This document shows positions 21,272 to 27,813 of a stretch of 33,308 nucleotides of DNA, in pieces. A program made the position numbers and the translations under genes. Under the pieces are notes generated by a model, which saw only the letters and a program-made list of their open reading frames with translations, made no database searches and was not told the DNA's origin. Position 1 is the first letter of the stretch. Each line of letters begins with the position of its first letter. Origin of the DNA: a virus; the IMG/VR virus record IMGVR_UViG_3300009192_000001, positions 1 to 33,308 of that record; one strand, written 5' to 3'.

Positions 21272-21590
21272 TTTTCAAGAGTTACGAGACACCATGAAAA
21301 AATCAGGTATCCCAGTATATCGTGATGAAGCTCCTACAACGGCAAAATACCCATACATTGTTTATGAATTTGTGAACGAGCAACAAAAGAGGGCTTCTAA
21401 TAAGGTCCTAAAAGATATGCCGCTTTATCAGATTGCTGTTATAACAAATGGTACTGAAAAAGATTACGAGCCGTTAAAGGCTGTTTTTAACGATGTAGGC
21501 GTGTCTTATTCTCAATTCGATGGAATGGGTTATGACGAAAACGACGACACTATCACGCAGTTTATAACGTATGTGAGGTGCATTCAGTAA
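21261..21590 (+). CDS. Head-tail joining or tail-terminator-like protein
   Basis: A 109-residue protein with MQISFQELRDTMKKSGIPVY, a Pro-Tyr-Ile-Val-Tyr strand (YPYIVYEFVNEQQKRASNK), then YQIAVITNGTEKDYEPLKAV. The strand-helix pattern and position match small tail-completion/terminator proteins (DUF806- or DUF3168-like) in Firmicute siphophages. The order is unusual in that it precedes the gp10-like gene, so naming between 'terminator' and 'head-tail joining' is uncertain. GGAGGTG lies ten bases before ATG 21261, inside the end of the previous gene. Confidence 0.75.
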   Translation: MQISFQELRDTMKKSGIPVYRDEAPTTAKYPYIVYEFVNEQQKRASNKVLKDMPLYQIAVITNGTEKDYEPLKAVFNDVGVSYSQFDGMGYDENDDTITQFITYVRCIQ

Positions 21591-21967
21591 TGGCTTCAAA
21601 TAATAATGGATTCGCTGAAGCCTTAGAAGATATCAATACATTATTAAGGGTTGATAAACAAGTAAGCCTGGATGTATTGGACGAAGCAGCAAAGTATTTT
21701 GCGAGTAAATTAAAACCAAGAATCAAAGCATCCAATAAAAACAAGCGAACACATTTAAGAGATAGCCTAAAGGTTGTCATAAAAAATGATCGTGTATCTG
21801 TGGAATTTGAGGATGCGTCATGGTATTGGTATTTAGTTGAACATGGCCATAAAAAAGCAAATGGCAAAGGCCGTGTGAAAGGAAAACACTTTGTACAAAA
21901 CACTTTCGATGCAGAAGGTGAAAAAATTGCCGATATTATGGCACAAAAAATAATAGATAGAATGTGA
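21590..21967 (+). CDS. HK97 gp10-like tail component
   Basis: A 125-residue protein of the HK97-gp10_like family: SLKVVIKNDRVSVEFEDASW is followed by WYLVEHGHKKANGKGRVKGK, the family's conserved VEHG and GRVKGKHFV parts. It takes part in joining or finishing the tail. The start is ATG 21590, overlapping the previous stop (TAATG) with GAGGTG nine bases upstream; an in-frame GTG at 21578 overlaps that binding site. Confidence 0.9.
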   Translation: MASNNNGFAEALEDINTLLRVDKQVSLDVLDEAAKYFASKLKPRIKASNKNKRTHLRDSLKVVIKNDRVSVEFEDASWYWYLVEHGHKKANGKGRVKGKHFVQNTFDAEGEKIADIMAQKIIDRM

Positions 21968-21978
21968 GGATGATAGAA

Positions 21979-22608
21979 ATGCCAGTCGTAAATAAAGAGA
22001 TTCAATATTCCGTAGGGATTGAAGAGTTATATCTATGCATGATGGAAGGCGCTGAAACATCAGATGCACTTCCTACTTATGAAGAGGATATTTATAAGCA
22101 AACAAATATTTCTGATTTGACGATTTCCACTACTTCTACAAACTTTACAAAGTGGGCTTCTAATAAAAAAATCATTAATATCGTAAAAAATACAGCGTTC
22201 GGACTAGCGTTTAACCTTGCCGGTCTAAACCGTGAAGTAAAAGATAAAATCTTTGCAAAAACACGTAAAAAAGGCGTGTCTTTTGAAACTGCAAAGGCGA
22301 AAGAATATCCAAAGTTTGCAGTAGGTGTTGTATTTCCACTGAATGATGGAACAAAAGTATTACGTTGGTATCCAAAATGTACAGTTGCTCCAATAGAAGA
22401 ATCTTGGAAAACACAAGGTGATGAAATGACTGTGGACGACGTTGCTTACACAATTACAGCAGATCCATTGTTATTTAATGATGTTACACAAGCTGAATTA
22501 GATACTGGTGATCCAGAAGCGAAAGGAATTAAAGTTACTGATTTCTTAAAACAAGTTATTTGCGATGAATCTCAATTAGCGCAACTTGGTGGAACTACAG
22601 GACAATAA
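21979..22608 (+). CDS. Major tail protein (phi13/TP901-1 family)
   Basis: Tube-forming protein of the long tail, 209 residues. Pattern: KEIQYSVGIEELYLCMMEG near the start, FNLAGLNREVKDKIF, then a strand-rich part (KFAVGVVFPLNDGTKVLRWY), then MTVDDVAYTITADPL, all typical of phi13-type major tail proteins. ATG 21979 has GAGGATGA five bases upstream; GTG 21964 and ATG 21970 in the same frame lie in or before that site. It is followed at once by the tail chaperone genes. Confidence 0.9.
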   Translation: MPVVNKEIQYSVGIEELYLCMMEGAETSDALPTYEEDIYKQTNISDLTISTTSTNFTKWASNKKIINIVKNTAFGLAFNLAGLNREVKDKIFAKTRKKGVSFETAKAKEYPKFAVGVVFPLNDGTKVLRWYPKCTVAPIEESWKTQGDEMTVDDVAYTITADPLLFNDVTQAELDTGDPEAKGIKVTDFLKQVICDESQLAQLGGTTGQ

Positions 22609-22619
22609 GGAGTGATATT

Positions 22620-23006
22620 ATGGCGCGTTTAAGCGATTTAGTTAACGTTGATATAAATAGAAATAAAATTAAGATACAGAAGGTGGAAATTCCTGTGATT
22701 TTCACAATGGATTCATTTCCTTATGTGGAAGAGTCATATGGTGGGGATTATCATGTATTCGAAAAAGAATTGAATGGAATGATGGCGAAAGAAAAATTCA
22801 GCTTAGGTGAAAAAGAAATTAAGTTAATGAGTACGCTGATTTATGCGATGGTCCGCAGTGGAGGTACTGAATGTACACCTGAAGAAATCAAAAATTCAAT
22901 ACCTATGTATGATTTACCTGATGTTTTCAAAGTTGTAATGGACATTTTCCAAGGTCAAACTTTCCAAAACTCTGATATGGAGAAGCTGAATCAAGAAAAA
23001 AAGTAA
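22620..23006 (+). CDS. Tail assembly chaperone, short form (gpG-like)
   Basis: A 128-residue protein made without frameshifting. It lies between the major tail and tape measure genes, the fixed place of tail chaperones that coat the tape measure before tail assembly. The mid part FTMDSFPYVEESYGGDYHVF and the helical end (PDVFKVVMDIFQGQ) suit the role. It ends NQEKK-stop directly after a slippery A AAA AAG sequence. GGAGTG lies a few bases before ATG 22620. Confidence 0.9.
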   Translation: MARLSDLVNVDINRNKIKIQKVEIPVIFTMDSFPYVEESYGGDYHVFEKELNGMMAKEKFSLGEKEIKLMSTLIYAMVRSGGTECTPEEIKNSIPMYDLPDVFKVVMDIFQGQTFQNSDMEKLNQEKK

Positions 23007-23233
23007 AAAACATACTGAATAAAAATGAAGAATCTCAGTCCGAATTGGATTGGGATTTTTATTTTTATGTCGGTAATACGTTGCTGGGATTAAGCATGGA
23101 TGACTTTTGGAAAATCACTCCTAATCATTTTTTAAAGCAATTCATTATGCATCTACGATATAACAACCCAGATGCTTTGAATGAGAAGAAGCCAAAACAA
23201 ATTTACACGTTAGATCAAACTCCGTTCCGATAA
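22620..23233 (+). CDS. Tail assembly chaperone, frameshifted long form (gpGT-like)
   Basis: Slipping back one base at 22997-23003 lets ribosomes continue from GTA at 23003 to the stop at 23231-23233, giving a 204-residue product: the 128-residue short form plus 76 residues (VKNILNKNEESQSELDWDFY and on, ending LDQTPFR). The extension has no ribosome binding site or good start codon of its own. The added part (GLSMDDFWKITPNHFLKQF) resembles the C-terminal domains of gpGT-type proteins that bind the tape measure. Coordinates span both frames. Confidence 0.88.
22997..23003 (+). promoter_or_regulatory. Programmed -1 ribosomal frameshift site
   Basis: A AAA AAG in the zero frame is a canonical slippery heptamer, here at codons 127-128, directly before the UAA stop. 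The -1 frame is open through to 23233. No strong downstream stem-loop was seen; in this family the heptamer alone can be enough. Confidence 0.85.
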
Positions 23234-23246
23234 GTGAGGTGAGAAA

Positions 23247-26200
23247 ATGGCAGGGAATAATAAGGAAAGAAATGTCGTTCTTAATTTCAAGATGGATGGA
23301 CAAGTTCAGTATGCTCAGACATTGAAGCAAATTAATATGGTTATGAATAATGCAGCAAAGGAATATAAAAATCATATTTCCGCAATGGGTCAAGATGCAA
23401 CAGCGACTGATAAATTAGCAGCTGAAAAGAAGAAGTTAGAAATTCAAATGGAAGCTGCTAAAAAACGTACAGCCATGTTGCGTTCTGAATACCAAGCAAT
23501 GTCTAAAGATACAAATACGACAGCAGAACAACTTAATAAAATGTACGGTAAGTTACTTGATGCAGAACGTGCTGAAACTTCTTTAAATAATGCAATGAAA
23601 CGAGTAAACGAAGGTCTTTCAGAACAAGCAATTGAAGCAAGAGAAGCACGTGGTACATTACTTGATTTACAAGAGAACTCAAAAAAGCTTGAGGCAGAGC
23701 AAAAACAATTAGCAAGCGCCTTTAAGCTCCAAACTGCTGAGTTAGGTCGAAATGCTAGTGAATCCGATAAATTGGAGTTAGCGCAGGAACAATTACGTCA
23801 GCAAATGGAAATGACGGATAAAATCGTAAACAATTTAGAGCAACAATTGAGTGCAGCGAAAAGTGCATATGGTGAGAATTCTACAGAAGTGAAAAAACTT
23901 GAAGCGAGTTTAAACCAAGCTAAAACTACTTTAAAACAATTCGAGAATTCGTTAGAAACTACGAATGAAGGCCTTTCAGAACAGGCAACCAAGTCTAGAA
24001 AAGCAAAAGCTGATTTAGATTCTTTACAGCAAAGTGAAAAGAATTTAGAAGCTGAGCAAAAGAGATTAACAAGCGCTTTTAAATTACAGAATACTGAATT
24101 AGGAGCAAACGCCAGTGAAGCTGATAAATTAGGTTTAGCTCAAAGGCAGTTGAATCAACAAACAGAAATGACTGGCAGGATTGTAAGTAATCTGGAACGT
24201 CAATTGAGTGCAACTAAGAAAGTATATGGTGAAAATTCTAAAGAAGTACAGCAACTTGAGACAAAGCTAAATCAAGCTAAAACTACATTGAAGCAATTTG
24301 AGAATTCGTTACATAGTGTTGGTCAAAGTGGTTCGCAAGCCGCAGAGGGTATGGAGCAATTAGGAAAGAAATTAGACTTGCACAATATGATGGAAGCCAC
24401 TCAAATGCTAGAAGGAATGTCACAACAGTTAATTGAGCTTGGTAAAGCGACTGTAGGTATAGCGATAGATTTTGATAGATCACAAAGGAAAATACAAGCT
24501 TCATTAGGATTAACTCAAAAAGGTGCAGAGAATCTCGGTAAGATTTCAAAAGATGTGTGGAAAAAGGGATTTGGTGAAAGTCTTGAAGAGGTTGATCAGG
24601 CTCTTATAAAAGTCTATCAAAATATGAGAGATGTTCCACATGAAGAACTACAAGGTGCGTCTGAAAATGTTTTAACCTTAGCGAAGGTCTATGATGTGGA
24701 TTTAAATGAAGCTACTCGTGGTGCAGGACAATTAATGTCACAGTTTGGTTTATCTACACAGGAAACCTTTGATTTGCTTGCTGCAGGTGCTCAAGAAGGC
24801 CTAAATTACTCGGATGAGTTGTTTGATAACCTTTCAGAATATGCACCGTTATTCAAACAAGGTGGTTTTAGTGCTCAAGAAATGTTCACCATTCTTGCGA
24901 ATGGGACTAAAAGCGGTTCATACAATCTCGATTACATTAATGACCTTGTGAAAGAATTCGGTATTCGTGTACAAGATGGATCTAAAGGCGTCGCTGAAGG
25001 ATTTGGTGATTTATCCAAAGAAACTCAAGGTGTTTGGAAATCATTCAATGAAGGGAAAGGAACCGCAGCGGATGTGTTTAACGCTGTATTAGGTGACCTC
25101 CAAAAAATGGATGATAAAGTAAAGGCAAACCAGATTGGTGTAGCGTTATTCGGTACCAAATGGGAAGACATGGGTGCAGAAGCTGTTCTAAGTCTAAATG
25201 ATGTGAATGGTGGTCTTGGTGATGTAAATGGTCGTATGGATGAAATGAAAAAGCTTCAAGAAGAATCTTTAGGACAGCAATTTCAAAAAGCATTAAGAGA
25301 AACTCAAGCAGCATTAGAGCCCGTTGGAAAGAAACTTGCTGAATTAGCTAAAGATATTTTGCCACCAGTAGTAGAAGGAATTAAATCGGTAGTTGATTGG
25401 TTCACAAACTTACCAGGGCCAATTCAAAACTTTGCTTTTATTTTTGCTGGATTAGTAGCTGTAGTCGGTACTTTGGCACCAATCATTGCAGTGGTCGTAG
25501 CATCGGTTGGTGTATTAGGTACAACACTTGGTGTAGTTATCGGTGTTATCGCTGGAGTAGCGGCTGTAATAGCCGGTGTTATTTGGGCAATACAAAATTG
25601 GGGGCAGATAACCGATTGGCTTTCTGAAAAGTGGTCACAATTTAAAGATTGGTTTGGTGAATTGTGGGATAGTATAGTTCAAACTTGTGAAGATGCTTGG
25701 TCCGCCACAGTGGATTATTTTTCAAATGCCTGGTCTTCTTTTTTAGATATGGTAAATGAGTTCTTCGAACCAATTGCTCAGTTCTTTAGTGACTTGTGGA
25801 CAGGGATTTCTGATACGGCATCTGAAATTTGGACTGGTATTAATGATTTCTTTTCAAAAACGTGGTCTTCATTTTTAGAATTAGCAAATAGCATATTGTC
25901 TCCTATTGGTGAGTTCTTTAGTAATCTATGGACTGGTATTGTCGAAACCGCATCTGAATTGTGGGGGACATTAGTACAAAAATGGCAAGAAACGTGGAAT
26001 ACGATACTTACAGTCTTAGATCCAATTATTTCGGCAGTTTCTACCGTTTTAGAAGCAGGATGGCTATTGATACAAGCGGGTACACAAATTGCCTGGGCTG
26101 CAATAAGTAAATACATTATTGAACCGATTCAAAAATCTTATAAAGAAGTAAAAGAGAAAATTAGTGAGCTAGCAACTTGGTTAAGTAATAATTGGGAACT

Positions 26201-27134
26201 TATAAAAGCCGCGGCACAGATTGCTTGGGATTTACTGAAGCAATATATTGTAAAGCCAATTCAAGATGCTTGGAATACTGTAAAAGAGAAGGTTAGTGAG
26301 CTAGTCTCCTGGTTAAATTCACAATGGGAAACTATAAAATCCTATACGTCCGCAGCTTGGGGTTTGGTAAAACAGTATGTAATTCAACCAGTCCAAGATT
26401 TATGGAATACAACGAAACAAAAACTTGGAGAATTAGCAAATTGGATATTACAAAACTGGGAAAAAATCAAATCATATACACTTTCAGCCTGGAATACAGT
26501 GAAAAAATATGTGATTGATCCAGTGGTTGAAGCGTATAATCAGGCCAAACAAAAATTTACTGATTTATATAACGCAGCTAAAGATAAATTTGATTCTGTG
26601 AAGAATACTGCGAAGGAAAAATTTGATGCAGCAAAGAGATTTATTATTGATCCAATAAAAGATGCTGTGGATAAAGTGAAGGGATTTATTGATAAAATCA
26701 AAGGGTTTTTCAGTGATTTGAAATTAAAGATTCCTAAACCGGAAATGCCTAAAATGCCACATTTTAGTTTAGAAACTAGCACGAGAAATGTTTTAGGTAA
26801 AGATATTACGTATCCTTCTGGTATTGGTATACAATGGCGTGCAAAAGGCGGTATTTTTACTCGACCAACCATATTTGGAATGAATGGTGGACAGTTCCAA
26901 GGAGCAGGTGAAGCAGGACCGGAGGGTGTATTACCATTGAATAAAAAGACATTAGGTGCGATTGGTGAAGGGATTGCAGCAACGATGTCTACTGAACCGA
27001 CTGTAATTAATATTTATAATCCTTCAGTGAGAAATGATCGTGATATCGAACAAATGGTGGAAAAAATTGATGATGCACTTGCTAAAAAAGGTCAATCATT
27101 AAATATCGGTATAGGGAGGACTTCACGTGCTTGA
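23247..27134 (+). CDS. Tape measure protein
   Basis: Sets tail length and helps deliver DNA. At 1295 residues it predicts a tail around 190 nm by the usual rule of about 0.15 nm per residue. Residues about 1-360 are coiled coil with a perfect-length internal duplication (119 residues, twice). Residues about 370-720 hold the phage_tail TP901 core (FDRSQRKIQASLGLTQKGAE; AQEMFTILANGTKSGSYNLD). A very hydrophobic stretch near residues 725-790 (AGLVAVVGTLAPIIAVVVAS and on) could cross a membrane. Then come Trp-rich repeats of 44 residues, built of 11-residue units, to about residue 1110. The end has GPEGVLPLNKKTLGA and VINIYNPSVRND, common closing motifs. GAGGTGAG precedes ATG 23247. Confidence 0.96.
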   Translation: MAGNNKERNVVLNFKMDGQVQYAQTLKQINMVMNNAAKEYKNHISAMGQDATATDKLAAEKKKLEIQMEAAKKRTAMLRSEYQAMSKDTNTTAEQLNKMYGKLLDAERAETSLNNAMKRVNEGLSEQAIEAREARGTLLDLQENSKKLEAEQKQLASAFKLQTAELGRNASESDKLELAQEQLRQQMEMTDKIVNNLEQQLSAAKSAYGENSTEVKKLEASLNQAKTTLKQFENSLETTNEGLSEQATKSRKAKADLDSLQQSEKNLEAEQKRLTSAFKLQNTELGANASEADKLGLAQRQLNQQTEMTGRIVSNLERQLSATKKVYGENSKEVQQLETKLNQAKTTLKQFENSLHSVGQSGSQAAEGMEQLGKKLDLHNMMEATQMLEGMSQQLIELGKATVGIAIDFDRSQRKIQASLGLTQKGAENLGKISKDVWKKGFGESLEEVDQALIKVYQNMRDVPHEELQGASENVLTLAKVYDVDLNEATRGAGQLMSQFGLSTQETFDLLAAGAQEGLNYSDELFDNLSEYAPLFKQGGFSAQEMFTILANGTKSGSYNLDYINDLVKEFGIRVQDGSKGVAEGFGDLSKETQGVWKSFNEGKGTAADVFNAVLGDLQKMDDKVKANQIGVALFGTKWEDMGAEAVLSLNDVNGGLGDVNGRMDEMKKLQEESLGQQFQKALRETQAALEPVGKKLAELAKDILPPVVEGIKSVVDWFTNLPGPIQNFAFIFAGLVAVVGTLAPIIAVVVASVGVLGTTLGVVIGVIAGVAAVIAGVIWAIQNWGQITDWLSEKWSQFKDWFGELWDSIVQTCEDAWSATVDYFSNAWSSFLDMVNEFFEPIAQFFSDLWTGISDTASEIWTGINDFFSKTWSSFLELANSILSPIGEFFSNLWTGIVETASELWGTLVQKWQETWNTILTVLDPIISAVSTVLEAGWLLIQAGTQIAWAAISKYIIEPIQKSYKEVKEKISELATWLSNNWELIKAAAQIAWDLLKQYIVKPIQDAWNTVKEKVSELVSWLNSQWETIKSYTSAAWGLVKQYVIQPVQDLWNTTKQKLGELANWILQNWEKIKSYTLSAWNTVKKYVIDPVVEAYNQAKQKFTDLYNAAKDKFDSVKNTAKEKFDAAKRFIIDPIKDAVDKVKGFIDKIKGFFSDLKLKIPKPEMPKMPHFSLETSTRNVLGKDITYPSGIGIQWRAKGGIFTRPTIFGMNGGQFQGAGEAGPEGVLPLNKKTLGAIGEGIAATMSTEPTVINIYNPSVRNDRDIEQMVEKIDDALAKKGQSLNIGIGRTSRA
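23607..24320 (+). repeat. 357-base tandem duplication in the tape measure gene
   Basis: Two in-frame copies (23607-23963 and 23964-24320), each 119 codons, both begin NEGLSEQA and end with LNQAKTTLKQFENSL plus a few residues. They differ by many substitutions but no length change. Each unit is coiled coil and would add a fixed length to the tail. Confidence 0.85.
26175..26570 (+). repeat. 132-base tandem repeats in the tape measure gene
   Basis: Three in-frame units of 44 residues (26175-26306, 26307-26438, 26439-26570) share a W-NW-IK pattern, then AW--VKQY, then the P-Q--WN--K-K--EL form; a partial fourth precedes them. An upstream pair with YFSNAWSSFLDM and FFSKTWSSFLEL is also offset by 44 residues. 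44 is four times the 11-residue Trp/Phe repeat known in tape measures. Confidence 0.8.
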
Positions 27135-27813
27135 TATTAGAATAGACGATAAATTAGGGACGGACTACCGGGTTTGTATGGTGGATCGTCCTGCCATTCC
27201 TTCCGCAGTGGAAAAGGTCGAATTTATTGATATTCCAGGAAGGGAAAACGGTTCTTTAACTAAGAAAAATGGTTACGAAGATGTAGAGTTCACGATTAAT
27301 TTTAATTTATTGGAAGATTACAATGTAAAATCATTGTTGAGGAAAGTTAAAAGATGGTTACGCAATGCGAAAACTCTATCTTTTACGGACGATAATGTAT
27401 ATAGAAAAATCAAAAGTGTAACTATTGGCGATATCGATAATCAATTCGAAGAATATGGACAGTTTGAAGTTACATTTAAGTCTGATCCCTACGAATATAT
27501 TATTGAGCAACCTATTGACTTAACAATGCCAATGACTGTTATGAACTATGGCACATATTATTCTTTACCGAAATTCACCATTACAGGGACGGGAACTGTG
27601 ACTGTTTATGTAAATGGAATTGGTTTTCAAATAAAAGATATCGTGAATCCTGTGGTTGTCGATTCTGATTTACTTTTATGCTATTCCGGTAGTTTTCCAA
27701 TGAATAATAAAATGATCGGGAATTTTCCTGTATTAAAAGAAGGTGAAAATGAAATATTGTGGACGGGTACCGTCTCTAAAATAGAATTAGAAGTTAGGGG
27801 ACGATGCGTTTGA
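27127..27813 (+). CDS. Distal tail protein (Dit)
   Basis: Hub of the tail tip, 228 residues, forming a ring that joins the tail tube to Tal and the baseplate. N-terminal pattern FIDIPGRENGSLTKKNGYED, with KVKRWLRN and KLSF-like parts, then QFEVTFKSDPYEYI is typical of Dit/phi3626 gp14-type proteins. The second half (YSLPKFTITGTGTVTVYVNG) is a beta-sandwich. It starts at GTG 27127, inside the tape measure gene end, with GGGAGGAC upstream. It overlaps the Tal gene. Confidence 0.92.
   Translation: MLDIRIDDKLGTDYRVCMVDRPAIPSAVEKVEFIDIPGRENGSLTKKNGYEDVEFTINFNLLEDYNVKSLLRKVKRWLRNAKTLSFTDDNVYRKIKSVTIGDIDNQFEEYGQFEVTFKSDPYEYIIEQPIDLTMPMTVMNYGTYYSLPKFTITGTGTVTVYVNGIGFQIKDIVNPVVVDSDLLLCYSGSFPMNNKMIGNFPVLKEGENEILWTGTVSKIELEVRGRCV

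Noticed and set aside
23045-23233. Independent gene starting at TTG 23045
   Set aside because: No ribosome binding site is present, and the frame is continuous with the -1 product of the preceding tail chaperone.
25778-26872. Minus-strand open frames within the tape measure gene
   Set aside because: They lie opposite a certain gene, lack binding sites and show only the low-complexity reverse of Trp- and Lys-rich repeats.
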